Notes: generated from the sequence alone by a model not told the origin. Counted from the stretch's first letter, positions 44,250-53,866 are shown. The stretch: 63,925 bases of DNA from Pseudomonas syringae pv. cilantro (GCF_001293775.1 NZ_LGLN01000078.1:1-63925), one strand, 5' to 3'. Made by a program: numbers and translations.

Positions 44250-45002
44250 TCATCGACCTATGCGGGGTTCTTTGAGGGCCACAGGCGCAACGATATCGCG
44301 GACTTTTGCGTCGTCATCCTGTTTGGATTTCAGGTATTCCAGCGCCACCCGCGCAGCGTTGCGCACGTGATCGACCGAGGCCTGATGCGCCGCCAGCGGG
44401 TCACCGCTCTTGATCGCTTCGACGATCAGTTCCATTTCCTTGTTGCTGGCGTCGCGGCGGTTTTCCTGAGAAACCGAGGTCGCCCGCAGGTAACTGATGC
44501 GCGCCTGCAACTGGCGCAACTGAGTGGCGGCAACCTGATTGCCCGAGCCTTCCAGCAGCACATCATAGAAACCCTGCACCGAGTCGATCACCTGCTGCAA
44601 CTCGCCTTCCTTGAGCGACTGGCGATTCTCTTCCAGCGCCTTTTCCAGCGCTCGAATGTCCTTGGGTTTGGCGCGCAGGGTGAACAACTGGACGATCAGG
44701 CCCTCCAGCACGCAGCGCAGTTCGTAGATGTCGCAGGCATCTTCGAGGGTAATGATGGCGACGCGTGGACCCTTGGCATCGGCAAACTCGACCAGGCCTT
44801 CTGATTCCAGATGGCGCAGCGCCTCGCGTACCGAGGTGCGGCTGACCCCCAGACGATCACACAGATCCCGCTCGACGAGACGATCGCCGGGCAGCAACTG
44901 GAAGTTCATGATCGCGCTGCGCAGCTTGTCCAGCACGATCTCCCGCAGTGTGATCGGGTTGCGATTGACCTTGAAGTTGTCGTCGAGTGGCAGGCGTTTC
45001 AT
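44250..45002 (-). CDS. GntR/FCD-family regulator
   Basis: The 250-residue regulator of the FadR/VanR-like (FCD) subgroup has a winged helix at about residues 15-80 (ERDLCDRLGVSRTSVREALRHLESEGLVEF) and a helical FCD effector domain. The start at 45002 (MKRLPLDDNFK) was chosen; a start at 45029 would add nine residues. FCD regulators commonly bind TGGTNTACCA-type palindromes; several such sites lie in this neighbourhood, making this the likely regulator of the unit. Its own promoter shows no such site. Confidence 0.88.
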   Translation of the reverse strand: MKRLPLDDNFKVNRNPITLREIVLDKLRSAIMNFQLLPGDRLVERDLCDRLGVSRTSVREALRHLESEGLVEFADAKGPRVAIITLEDACDIYELRCVLEGLIVQLFTLRAKPKDIRALEKALEENRQSLKEGELQQVIDSVQGFYDVLLEGSGNQVAATQLRQLQARISYLRATSVSQENRRDASNKEMELIVEAIKSGDPLAAHQASVDHVRNAARVALEYLKSKQDDDAKVRDIVAPVALKEPRIGR

Positions 45003-45207
45003 CGGGTGTGCTCGGTATTGGGCTGTCAATGTAAAAAGGCTGGCGGTGTAAAAAACATGACGGTAGACATGATCGTAAACAACGCCTTGCTCATGTCGTC
45101 AGCCCGCGAACCACGCGGCCTGCTGCATGCCCCGGCGCTTTGAACCCGGGTCGCGGCCGAGTTTATCACGCCGATGCCTGCCACCACCAAAAGCCCCCGC
45201 CGCAGCC

Positions 45208-45693
45208 TCAGACGATTGGCGCCAGCGCTCCCATCTTGCCCCGGTGATAGATCATGGGGGTGACCGGGATCGCCGGCAGAATCAGGTTCTTCACCGCGCC
45301 GACAATGATCGCGTGATCACCGCCGTCGTATTCGCGCCACAACTCGCACTCGATGATGGCCGTGGCCTTGTCCAGCAACGGGTTGCCCAGCGCGCTCAAC
45401 TGCCACTCGATGCCCTTGGTCTTGTCTTTGCCCTTGCTGGCGAACGCGTAGGCCTCGACCTGTTGATCGGCAGACAGCAGGTGAATCGCAAACTTCTTGC
45501 TGTCGCGCAGCACCGGATAAGTGTCGGACGCGTAGTTGGGGCAGAACAGCACCAGTGCCGGGTCGATGGACAGCGCACTGAACGCACTGGCGGTGATGCC
45601 GACCAGATTGCCCTCGGGGTCCAGTGTGGTGACAATCGTCACGCCGGAAGGGAATGACGCCATGACTTCTTTGTAGATACTCGGTTCGATCAT
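45208..45693 (-). CDS. Flavin reductase
   Basis: The 161-residue flavin reductase domain protein (RutF/HpaC-like) supplies reduced FMN or FAD to a monooxygenase. Family features are MASFPSGVTIVTTLDPEGNLVGITASAFSALS and KFAIHLLSADQQ. ATG 45693 (MIEPSIYKEV) follows GAGG by eight bases. It lies 13 bases after the aldehyde dehydrogenase gene as the last gene of a four-gene unit. No oxygenase partner gene is adjacent or elsewhere in the window. Confidence 0.85.
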   Translation of the reverse strand: MIEPSIYKEVMASFPSGVTIVTTLDPEGNLVGITASAFSALSIDPALVLFCPNYASDTYPVLRDSKKFAIHLLSADQQVEAYAFASKGKDKTKGIEWQLSALGNPLLDKATAIIECELWREYDGGDHAIIVGAVKNLILPAIPVTPMIYHRGKMGALAPIV

Positions 45694-45706
45694 CGCAGCG
45701 GCCTCG

Positions 45707-47188
45707 TTAACGCATGACAAATGGATCAGGCATGGGCGCCTGCGAAAGGTTGATCCACACCGTTTTCAGTTCGGTGTAGGCCAGCACGGAGTCTATCCCG
45801 CTCTCGCGGCCGTAGCCGCTGTTTTTGAAACCGCCGATGGGCGCCATGGCCGATACGGCGCGATACGTGTTGACCCAGATGATCCCGGAACGAATATCCC
45901 GAGCCAGCCGGTGGGCGCGGCCCAGGTCGCGGGTCCAGATCCCGGCGGCCAGGCCGAACTGCGAGTCGTTGGCAATCGCCAACGCTTCGGCTTCGTCCTT
46001 GAAACGGATCACTGATGCGACCGGGCCGAAGACTTCTTCCTGCATGATCTTCATCGAGTTGTGGTCGCACTCGAACAGCGTCGGCTCATAAAACCAGCCT
46101 TTGCTGTCCAGCTCGGGCCGCTTGCCGCCCAGCCGCAGGCGTGCCCCTTCGGCCAGCGCGTCGGCCACCAGGCCTTCGACTACCGCCAGCTGTTGAGCGG
46201 TGGACATCGGGCCCATTTCAGTGGTTTCGTCCTGAGGGTTGCCGATGCGGATCCGGCTCGCACGTTCGGCCAGGCGCTCGACGAACTCGTCGTAGATTTC
46301 ATGCTGCACCAACAGGCGCGAGCCGGACACACAGCTTTGTCCTGAAGCGGCATAAATGCCGGCGACTGCGCCGTTGATGGCACTGTCCAGGTCGGCGTCG
46401 GCAAAAATGATGTTGGGTGACTTGCCGCCCAGTTCCAGCGACAGCTTTGCAAAGTTTTCGGCGCTGCTGCGCACCACGTGACGTGCCGTGGCAGCGCCGC
46501 CGGTGAAGGCAATCTTGCGCACCAGCGGGTGGCGAGTCAGGGCCGCGCCGGTGGTGGGGCCGTAACCGGTGATGACGTTGACCACGCCGGGCGGAATGCC
46601 TGCTTCAAGCGCCAGTCGCGCCAGTTCCAGCACAGTCGCCGAGGCGTGTTCCGAAGGCTTGAGGACGATGGTATTGCCGGCGGCCAGCGCCGGAGCGAGC
46701 TTGATGGCGGTCAGGTACAGCGGGCTGTTCCAGGGAATGATCCCGGCCACCACACCCATCGGTTCGTGCACGGTGTAGGCAAACAGGTCAGGCTTGTCGA
46801 GGGGCAGGGTGCCGCCTTCGAGTTTGTCAGCCAGCCCGGCGGTGTAATGGAAAAACTCTGGCAAGTAACTGACCTGGCCACGGGTTTCGCGAATCAGTTT
46901 GCCGTTGTCGCGGCTTTCCAGTTGCGCCAGTTGCTCTTTGTTTTCGGCAATCAGATCGCCAAGCCGGCGCAACAGTTTGCCGCGTGCGGTGGCCGTCAGA
47001 CCGCGCCATGCGGGGCTTTCGAAGGCTTTTTGCGCCGCCTGCACAGCGCGTTCGACGTCCGCCTCATCGGCGTCGGGCAATTGCGCCCAGGGTTCGGCCA
47101 GTGCCGGGTTGAGGCTGTCGAAGGTCTTGCCGGACAGCGCGTCGACCCACTGGCCGTCGATGCACATCTGAAAACGGGTAAGGCTCAT
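45707..47188 (-). CDS. NAD-dependent aldehyde dehydrogenase
   Basis: The 493-residue enzyme has the ALDH residues Cys286 (GQSCVSGSR), Glu252 (LELGGKSP) and Asn153 (PWNSP). The substrate is unknown. It overlaps the alpha/beta-hydrolase gene by four bases (ATGA) and precedes the flavin reductase by 13 bases. Family relatives act on 2-hydroxymuconic, betaine-type or medium-chain aldehydes, so I do not assign a substrate. Confidence 0.88.
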   Translation of the reverse strand: MSLTRFQMCIDGQWVDALSGKTFDSLNPALAEPWAQLPDADEADVERAVQAAQKAFESPAWRGLTATARGKLLRRLGDLIAENKEQLAQLESRDNGKLIRETRGQVSYLPEFFHYTAGLADKLEGGTLPLDKPDLFAYTVHEPMGVVAGIIPWNSPLYLTAIKLAPALAAGNTIVLKPSEHASATVLELARLALEAGIPPGVVNVITGYGPTTGAALTRHPLVRKIAFTGGAATARHVVRSSAENFAKLSLELGGKSPNIIFADADLDSAINGAVAGIYAASGQSCVSGSRLLVQHEIYDEFVERLAERASRIRIGNPQDETTEMGPMSTAQQLAVVEGLVADALAEGARLRLGGKRPELDSKGWFYEPTLFECDHNSMKIMQEEVFGPVASVIRFKDEAEALAIANDSQFGLAAGIWTRDLGRAHRLARDIRSGIIWVNTYRAVSAMAPIGGFKNSGYGRESGIDSVLAYTELKTVWINLSQAPMPDPFVMR

Positions 47189-48018
47189 GCAACGATCCCC
47201 TTTATCGAGTTGTGGACGGAAGCCGACTTGTCCAGAAAGTCGAGCAACACCTGGTTGACCAGGCGCGGCGACTCCACCGGCATCATGTGGCGCTGATCTG
47301 GCAGTATCGCAACTTCGGCGCCGTGGATGCGCATGGCCAGTTCACGGGCCATTTCCGGTGTGGAACCAGAGTCCAGCTCACCAGTGGCGATCAATGTCGG
47401 TGCGCGAATATCGCCCAGATCTTCCGCGCGGTACATATCCTGAGTGGCAAACAGTTTGTACGTGGTCAGGTAGCCCTGCGGATCGTTGCTGGCCAGGTTT
47501 TGCCGAATAGCCGCGATCTGCGCCGGATTGGCCGCCTGATACTCGCGGCTGAACCAGCGTGACAAGGCCTCGGCGGCGTTGGCATCCGGGCCGTGTTCGG
47601 CAGCCTGACTGGTGCGCTCGACCACGCGCGCGCGCTGTTCCGGACTGCGATTGAAGACACTGTTGAGAATGACCAGCCCCGAGAGGTGCCGGGGAAACTG
47701 CAGCGCGAATGCGCGTGCCACCAGCCCGCCCATCGAGAAGCCGATCACCGTTGCTTGCGCCAGGCCAAGGTGCGCCAGCAGCTCGCGCAATTGCTCGGCA
47801 TAGCCTGGCAGGCCAGTGTCAGGATCGGGGCGCGGGCTGGCGCCATGGCCGAGCATGTCGTAGGCAATGACCTGATAATGCGGCGCCAGCCCCACGATCT
47901 GGCCGCCCCACATCTCTTTATTCAGGCCCACCCCGTGAATCAACACCACGGGGTGACCTTGGCCGGTAGCCAGATAGCTGGTACCCGCCGGGGTGCGTTC
48001 AGCGGTGAGCTGAGTCAT
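47185..48018 (-). CDS. Alpha/beta-hydrolase
   Basis: The 277-residue alpha/beta-fold hydrolase has a catalytic triad of Ser95 (GFSMGG), Asp216 (GELDSGSTP) and His244 (DQRHMMPVE), with the oxyanion motif HGVGLN at 28. It resembles esterases, lactonases and ring-fission hydrolases such as RutD or MhpC; no substrate can be inferred. It follows the AA_synth gene by 33 bases and is coupled to the aldehyde dehydrogenase. Confidence 0.87.
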   Translation of the reverse strand: MTQLTAERTPAGTSYLATGQGHPVVLIHGVGLNKEMWGGQIVGLAPHYQVIAYDMLGHGASPRPDPDTGLPGYAEQLRELLAHLGLAQATVIGFSMGGLVARAFALQFPRHLSGLVILNSVFNRSPEQRARVVERTSQAAEHGPDANAAEALSRWFSREYQAANPAQIAAIRQNLASNDPQGYLTTYKLFATQDMYRAEDLGDIRAPTLIATGELDSGSTPEMARELAMRIHGAEVAILPDQRHMMPVESPRLVNQVLLDFLDKSASVHNSIKGIVA

Positions 48019-48051
48019 GGATCGCTCCTGCGCAGAAGGTGATAGAGACGA

Positions 48052-48642
48052 TTACTGGGCCTTTTCGGCAGCAAGCTCTTCCAGATCGAGGTAGCGATTG
48101 CCAATACGCGGGTGCAGACGTCCGCCATTGGCAGCGCCCAGCACGACGATGATCTCGTCGGCGCGCGGCGCGTCTTCGATGTGCATTTCCAGGGTGATGT
48201 AGTGCGAACGCAGGCCTTCATCGTCCTTGTGCATCATCGGAATCTGAATGGAAGTGCCAGGGCCGCCGCGCTTGTTAGTGAAGCTCAGGTAGCTCTTGGC
48301 TTTTACCGCTTCGCGGTAGTGATTGCCGAAGCGCAGGGTGTGAATCACCGCCGAGGCGTGTTCGATTTCGCCGTCCGTACCAACCACCGCCGCCTTGCCA
48401 TAGGCCTCGATCCGGTCTGCACCGCCGATGGCATCGGTGAGGCGCTTGACCATCAGTTCACCCAGATCCGAGCAGTTGGCGCGAATTTCCGGCTTGAGAT
48501 CCTCGACAAAGCCACGGCCCAGCCATGGGTTCTTGATCACGACCGCCAGGCCAACCATGGTGACCGGCTTGTCGGTGGCTTTGCCGCCTTCGATGAGGGT
48601 TTCTTCGGTGTAATTAACGATCTTGCGAATTTCAAAGCTCAT
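48052..48642 (-). CDS. AA_synth (DUF1185) family protein
   Basis: The 196-residue protein matches the 'amino acid synthesis' family PF06684/DUF1185 (MSFEIRKIVNYTEETLIEGGK..., ending in AANGGRLHPRIGNRYLDLEELAAEKAQ). The family name is historic and the reaction is not established. It is the first gene of the catabolic unit, with a 16-bp perfect palindrome containing TGGTATACCA upstream. Confidence 0.85.
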   Translation of the reverse strand: MSFEIRKIVNYTEETLIEGGKATDKPVTMVGLAVVIKNPWLGRGFVEDLKPEIRANCSDLGELMVKRLTDAIGGADRIEAYGKAAVVGTDGEIEHASAVIHTLRFGNHYREAVKAKSYLSFTNKRGGPGTSIQIPMMHKDDEGLRSHYITLEMHIEDAPRADEIIVVLGAANGGRLHPRIGNRYLDLEELAAEKAQ

Positions 48643-48677
48643 GAACGACTCCCGGAGCAGCTACTTTGTATTTCGTA

Positions 48678-48693
48678 TTATGGTATACCATAA
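48678..48693. promoter_or_regulatory. GntR-type operator of the catabolic unit
   Basis: TTATGGTATACCATAA is a 16-base perfect palindrome centred on TGGTATACCA, 36 bases upstream of the AA_synth start. It is the best copy of the motif in the window. Confidence 0.72.
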
Positions 48694-48911
48694 GGTTGGG
48701 CGTGAAAACGCTTATTTACGCGCGGCACACGCGTGTATCCGTCACCTGGATTGATCTTGAACTGCTGTGAAGTGTGAACTCTGTCTTGGTCGCCCACGAC
48801 CGCTCGTCAGGTGTGCAGGCAATCGTTTTGAACATGCCCGTTCTCGTTGTGACAGACATTCGGTGAGCCGTAAAAAGCTACAGCGAATTTTCAAACTCAG
48901 GAGAGCCGGAT

Positions 48912-50051
48912 ATGAAAGCCATCGTCTATAGCGGTCCGCGTGACGTCAGTGTCAAGAACGTACCGGACGCGAAGATAGAGAAGCCGACAGATGCTCTGAT
49001 CAGAGTGACTTCCACCAATATCTGTGGTTCGGACCTGCATATGTACGAAGGCCGGACCTCGTTCGAAACCGGGCGTATCTTCGGCCATGAAAACATGGGC
49101 CAGGTCATCGAGGTCGGCGCAGGTGTTGACCGCATCAAAGTGGGGGACTGGGTCTGCCTGCCGTTCAACATCGGTTGTGGTTTCTGCGAAAACTGCGAGA
49201 AAGGCCTGACCGGTTATTGCCTGACCGCCAACCCGGGCAGTGCTGGCGCAGCGTACGGCTTTGCCGACATGGGCGACCACGAAGGCGGCCAGGCCGAGCT
49301 GCTGCGCGTGCCGTACGCTGACTTCAATTGCCTGCTACTGCCAGAAGATGCGTCCGAGCGCGAGGATGATTACGTCATGCTCTCGGACATCTTCCCGACC
49401 GGCTGGCACGCCACCGAGCTGGCAGGTTTGCTGCCGGGTGAAAGCGTGGCCATTTATGGCGCTGGTCCGGTTGGCCTGATGGCCGCGCATTCGGCAATGA
49501 TCAAGGGCGCTTCGCAGGTGTTTGTGGTCGATAACCACCCTGACCGTCTGGCCCTCGCAGCGAAGATGGGCGCGACGCCGATCAACTCGCTGGAGCAGGG
49601 CGCTGTGGATCAGATTCTTGACCTGACCAATGGCAAAGGCACCGATCGGGGTTGCGAGTGCGTCGGTTATCAGTGCTGTGACCGGCACGGTCACGAAGCC
49701 AATCACGTGACCATGAACAACCTCGTGGCCTCGACCAAGGCGACCGGCGGGATCGGCGTCGTAGGCGTGTTCGTGCCACAGGATCCGGGGGCTCATAACG
49801 ACCTGGCGAAGGAGGGCAAGATGGCCTTCGACTTCGGCTCGTTCTGGTTCAAGGGCCAGCAGATCCGCACCGGCCAGGCCAACGTCAAGGCTTACAACCG
49901 TCGATTGGCCGAGCTGATTCATCACGACCGTGCCAAGCCTTCGCAGATCATTTCTCACCGCCTGAAGCTGGAAGAAGGCCCGGCGGCCTATGAGCACTTC
50001 GACGCTCGCGATGAGGGCTGGACCAAAGTCGTGCTCAAGCCTGGCGCCTGA
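48912..50051 (+). CDS. fdhA: Glutathione-independent formaldehyde dehydrogenase
   Basis: The 379-residue zinc-dependent dehydrogenase resembles P. putida formaldehyde dehydrogenase/dismutase. Catalytic zinc ligands are likely Cys38 (NICGSD), His59 (GHEN) and Asp159. The structural zinc set is C89, C92, C95 and C103 (CGFCENCEKGLTGYC). The Rossmann motif is YGAGPVGLM. CAGGAGAG lies nine bases before the ATG. It oxidises formaldehyde to formate with NAD+. The next two genes on the strand are dehydrogenases, though spacing of 91 and 157 bases weakens an operon claim. Confidence 0.9.
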   Translation: MKAIVYSGPRDVSVKNVPDAKIEKPTDALIRVTSTNICGSDLHMYEGRTSFETGRIFGHENMGQVIEVGAGVDRIKVGDWVCLPFNIGCGFCENCEKGLTGYCLTANPGSAGAAYGFADMGDHEGGQAELLRVPYADFNCLLLPEDASEREDDYVMLSDIFPTGWHATELAGLLPGESVAIYGAGPVGLMAAHSAMIKGASQVFVVDNHPDRLALAAKMGATPINSLEQGAVDQILDLTNGKGTDRGCECVGYQCCDRHGHEANHVTMNNLVASTKATGGIGVVGVFVPQDPGAHNDLAKEGKMAFDFGSFWFKGQQIRTGQANVKAYNRRLAELIHHDRAKPSQIISHRLKLEEGPAAYEHFDARDEGWTKVVLKPGA

Positions 50052-50142
50052 TTGTCTTGCTGCAACCTGCACCAGCGCCCTTGTCGAGCCAGGCCACAGT
50101 GCCGCCGACAAGGGTTGTTACCGTTCAAGGAGACGTATCCAG

Positions 50143-51003
50143 ATGAATGAAGACTACCCCAAACCACCGTTTGCCAGTCAGCCGCAACAGGTTCCAGGCC
50201 TGCAGGGCAAAATGGACCCGTACCCGGATTGCGGCGAAAAGAGCTACAAGGGCTCTGGCCGCCTCAAAGACAAGATCGCACTGATCACCGGCGCTGACAG
50301 CGGCATTGGCCGCGCCGTGGCGATTGCTTTTGCCCGCGAAGGCGCTCAGGTCGCGATTTCGTACCTGGACGAGCACGAAGACGCTGAAGAAACCAAGCGC
50401 TGGGTCGAAGAGGCCGGCAGAAAATGCCTGTTGTTGCCGGGCGATCTGGCGCAGAAGCAGCAATGCGAAGACATCGTCAGCAAGACCGTCGCCGAGTTTG
50501 GCCGTATCGACGTGCTGGTCAACAATGCTGCGTTCCAGATGAATCACGAAACGCTGGAAGAGATCTCCGACGAAGAGTGGGTCAAAACCTTCGATATCAA
50601 CATCACCGCGATGTTTCGGATCTGCAAGGCTGCGGTTCCGCACATGCCACGTGGCGGATCGATCATCAACACCAGTTCGGTCAACTCGGACATGCCCAAG
50701 CCGACACTGTTGCCTTACGCGACCACCAAAGGCGCGATTGCCAACTTCACCGGCGGCCTGGCGCAATTGCTGGGCGAGAAAGGCATTCGCGTGAACAGCG
50801 TAGCCCCCGGCCCGATCTGGACCCCGCTGATTCCGGCGACCATGACCGACGAGGACGTGAAAAGCTTCGGCGCCGAGACTCCGCTGGGCCGCCCCGGTCA
50901 GCCGGTCGAGGTTTCCCCGATCTATGTGCTGCTGGCCTCCGACGAAGCCAGTTACATCTCGGGTTCGCGTTATGGTGTGACGGGCGGCAAGCCGATTCTG
51001 TGA
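50143..51003 (+). CDS. SDR-family oxidoreductase (YghA-like)
   Basis: The 286-residue short-chain dehydrogenase has NAD(P) motif TGADSGIG (49-56), NNAA at 127-130 and catalytic Ser179, Tyr192 and Lys196. An N-terminal extension of about 40 residues (DYPKPPFASQPQQVPGLQGKM...) is typical of the YghA/stress-type SDRs. AAGGAG precedes ATG 50143. The substrate is unknown. Confidence 0.88.
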   Translation: MNEDYPKPPFASQPQQVPGLQGKMDPYPDCGEKSYKGSGRLKDKIALITGADSGIGRAVAIAFAREGAQVAISYLDEHEDAEETKRWVEEAGRKCLLLPGDLAQKQQCEDIVSKTVAEFGRIDVLVNNAAFQMNHETLEEISDEEWVKTFDINITAMFRICKAAVPHMPRGGSIINTSSVNSDMPKPTLLPYATTKGAIANFTGGLAQLLGEKGIRVNSVAPGPIWTPLIPATMTDEDVKSFGAETPLGRPGQPVEVSPIYVLLASDEASYISGSRYGVTGGKPIL

Positions 51004-51160
51004 TGCGTGATATGACCTGTCAGGTGCCTGATGCGGGCACCTGGCTCATGCACCGTTCCCAGCAAGACCTCCGATGTTGCTCGACCCACTGCGTATTACC
51101 GTTCTAAATGCTACACCGCTTTTTCGAGCGATTTCCTCCTGATCATCATGGAGAATTCTG

Positions 51161-52591
51161 ATGTATCCAGACGTACAGCTTTATATTGACGGCCAATGGC
51201 GCGCCAGTCGCGATAACCGCAGCCTGCCAGTGATCAACCCTGCCACCGGCGAGTCGCTGGGCAGCGTGGCACACGCCAGTATCGCCGATCTCGACGAAGC
51301 AATGGCGGCAGCCGAGCGTGGCTTTGCCACCTGGCGCAGCACATCGGCCTACGACCGTTACAAGATCATGCAAAAAGCCGCCAATCTGCTGCGCGAGCGT
51401 GCTGACAGCATTGCCCGGATCATGACGCAAGAGCAGGGCAAACCGCTCGCCGAGGCGCGCATGGAAACCCTTTCGGCTGCGGATGTCGTCGACTGGCTGG
51501 CCGAAGAGGGCCGCCGCTCTTATGGCCGACTTGTGCCTTCGCGTGGCGCGTCCATCGAGCAAAAGGTCATCAAGGAACCGGTCGGTCCGGTCGCCGCGTT
51601 CACGCCGTGGAACTTCCCGATCAATCAGGTGGTGCGCAAGCTGTCGTCGGCCTTGGCGGCCGGCTGTTCAATCATCGTCAAGGCGCCGGAAGAGACGCCC
51701 GCATCGCCAGCCGAGCTGATTCGCGCGTTTGCTGATGCTGGCGTCCCGGCAGGCGTTATTGGCCTGGTTTATGGCGATCCGGCGGAAATTTCCGGCTACC
51801 TGATTCCGCATCCGGTGATTCGTAAAGTGACTTTTACCGGTTCTACGCCGGTCGGCAAGCAGCTCGCGGCCTTGGCTGGCAAGCACATGAAGCGCGCGAC
51901 CATGGAACTGGGCGGGCACGCGCCAGCTCTGGTGTTTGACGACGCTGACATTGACCTCGCTGCTCGCGTGCTGGCCACTGCAAAGTTCCGTAACGCCGGT
52001 CAGGTCTGCGTATCACCGACACGGATTCTGGTGCAGCGCAAGGTGCTGGACGCGTTCACCGAGAAATTCATCGGTCTGACCCGTGAGATCAAGGTCGGCA
52101 ACGGACTGGAGTCGGGCACGACCATGGGGCCAGTGGCCAACGACCGACGCATCCCGGCACTGGTTGACCTGATTGAGGATGCAGTGGGCGCCGGTGCAAC
52201 GCTGTCGGCCGGTGGCAAGGCTATAAACGGGCCAGGTTATTTCTTCGAACCAACAGTGTTGAGCGGCCTGACGCCTGCCATGCGTATCATGAACGAAGAG
52301 CCTTTTGGTCCGGTCGCGCTGCTGGTGCCGTTCGATACGGTCGAGGAGGCCATCGCCGAATCCAATCGTGTGCCATTCGGGCTGGCGTCCTACGCATTCA
52401 CCACGTCGATGAAGACCGCTCAGGCGCTGAGCAGCCACATTGAAGCCGGCATGCTGTCGATCAATCACCAGGGCATCGGCTTGCCGGAAGTCCCGTTTGG
52501 CGGGATCAAGGATTCCGGCTACGGCTCCGAAGGCGGCACCGAGGCCATCGAGGCGTACCTGAACACCAAGCTGGTGACGCAGTACAACTGA
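51161..52591 (+). CDS. NAD-dependent succinate-semialdehyde dehydrogenase-like enzyme
   Basis: The 476-residue aldehyde dehydrogenase has Cys283 (NAGQVCVSPTR), Glu249 (MELGGHAP) and Asn151 (PWNFP). It is closest to the GabD/succinate-semialdehyde group. A terminator hairpin follows it. It is preceded by ATCATGGAGAATTCT with a plausible GGAG site. Confidence 0.85.
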   Translation: MYPDVQLYIDGQWRASRDNRSLPVINPATGESLGSVAHASIADLDEAMAAAERGFATWRSTSAYDRYKIMQKAANLLRERADSIARIMTQEQGKPLAEARMETLSAADVVDWLAEEGRRSYGRLVPSRGASIEQKVIKEPVGPVAAFTPWNFPINQVVRKLSSALAAGCSIIVKAPEETPASPAELIRAFADAGVPAGVIGLVYGDPAEISGYLIPHPVIRKVTFTGSTPVGKQLAALAGKHMKRATMELGGHAPALVFDDADIDLAARVLATAKFRNAGQVCVSPTRILVQRKVLDAFTEKFIGLTREIKVGNGLESGTTMGPVANDRRIPALVDLIEDAVGAGATLSAGGKAINGPGYFFEPTVLSGLTPAMRIMNEEPFGPVALLVPFDTVEEAIAESNRVPFGLASYAFTTSMKTAQALSSHIEAGMLSINHQGIGLPEVPFGGIKDSGYGSEGGTEAIEAYLNTKLVTQYN

Positions 52592-52617
52592 GTGCTGGTC
52601 GGTTAAATGAAAACGTT

Positions 52618-52646
52618 CGCGATGTGCAAGCATCGCGACCGTTTTT
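52618..52646 (+). terminator. Rho-independent terminator
   Basis: CGCGATG and CATCGCG form a 7-bp stem with a six-base loop, followed three bases later by GTTTTT. Confidence 0.75.
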
Positions 52647-52665
52647 CGTTACGCACCAGGGATGA

Positions 52666-53607
52666 TCAATCCTTGGCCTGAATACCGGTCTGCTTCATGA
52701 CCAGGTTCTTCTCTTTCTTGTATTGCAGGGCGACTTCCGGTGCCGGACCGCTCTGGCCGGTTTCCATCCACTTGCGGATCCGGCTGGCGTCGGCGAAGTG
52801 GGTGTATTTGCCGAAAGCATCGAGAATAACCACTGACACTGGGCGGTTGGCCATGGTCGTCAGCAGCACCAGACAGTGACCGGCCTGGTTGGTGAAGCCG
52901 GTCTTGGTCAGTTTGATGTTCCAGCTATCCTTGCGCACCAGATGATCTGTGTTGCTGAAGCCGAGGGTGTAGGTCGGTTTGCGGAAGGTGACCGTCTTCT
53001 GTTCGGTGGTGCTCAGTTCACTGAGCATCGGGTATTTGCGTGCCGCCATCACCAGTTTGGTCAGGTCACGTGCGGTCGAAACGTTGTACACCGACAGGCC
53101 GGTAGGTTCGACATACGCCGTGTGTTTCATCCCCAGCGCCTTGGCCTTGGCGTTCATGGCCAGGATGAACGCCGGATAGCCGCCCGGATAGCTGTGCGCC
53201 AGACTGGCAGCAGCGCGGTTTTCCGAAGACATCAACGTGATCAGCAACATGTCCCGACGGTTCATTTCGCTGCCGAGCTTGACGCGGGAGAACACGCCTT
53301 TCATTTCCGGAGTCTGGGAAATATTCACCGGGATGACTTCATCCATCGACTGTTTGGCGTCGAGCACGACCATGGCGGTCATCAGCTTGGTCACCGAGGC
53401 AATCGGTACGATGACATCCGGATTGCTGGAATACAGCACTTTGTCGGTCTGCAAATCGATGACCATCGCGCTGCCGGAAGCGAGATGCAGGTTGGACGGG
53501 TCGCGGTTGAGGACAGCGGTTTCATTGGCAAACGTGGTAGTGGAAAGTACCGGACCTGTAAGTACACATAATAGGCCCAAAACAGACAGACGAATTTTCA
53601 AGAGCAA
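52666..53607 (-). CDS. pbpG: D-alanyl-D-alanine endopeptidase (PBP7)
   Basis: The 313-residue low-molecular-mass penicillin-binding protein has an N-terminal signal (MLLKIRLSVLGLLCVLTGP) and the SxxK motif Ser71-Val-Thr-Lys74, SxN motif Ser128-Glu-Asn130 and Lys235-Thr-Gly motif. It cleaves cross-links in murein. Start assignment is uncertain: TTG at 53607 gives the listed protein, and a second TTG at 53601 is better spaced from GTGAG. No ATG fits. Confidence 0.9.
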   Translation of the reverse strand: MLLKIRLSVLGLLCVLTGPVLSTTTFANETAVLNRDPSNLHLASGSAMVIDLQTDKVLYSSNPDVIVPIASVTKLMTAMVVLDAKQSMDEVIPVNISQTPEMKGVFSRVKLGSEMNRRDMLLITLMSSENRAAASLAHSYPGGYPAFILAMNAKAKALGMKHTAYVEPTGLSVYNVSTARDLTKLVMAARKYPMLSELSTTEQKTVTFRKPTYTLGFSNTDHLVRKDSWNIKLTKTGFTNQAGHCLVLLTTMANRPVSVVILDAFGKYTHFADASRIRKWMETGQSGPAPEVALQYKKEKNLVMKQTGIQAKD

Positions 53608-53866
53608 GGCTCACTCGATAAAGGGTGGTAATGGAGGGATCGCGTCAAAACGCTGCATTTTATGAGCAGACTTTGACGTATGTCGATGGGTGATGTAGGG
53701 CGATTCATCAATAGATGCAGGAATCGGGATTCCGTTAAGTCACTGTTAAGTGGCTTTCTGCTCACGGGCTACCTAAAACGGCTTGGGAATTGAATAGTCG
53801 TGGTGCGCGCGGCCCGCACCGATTAGCATTCCCTGCATTCAGGTCTGCGGTTCAAGGAGTCATGCA

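Noticed and set aside
49990..50142. Upstream start of the SDR gene
   Set aside because: It overlaps the formaldehyde dehydrogenase gene end, and ATG 50143 has a strong ribosome-binding site.
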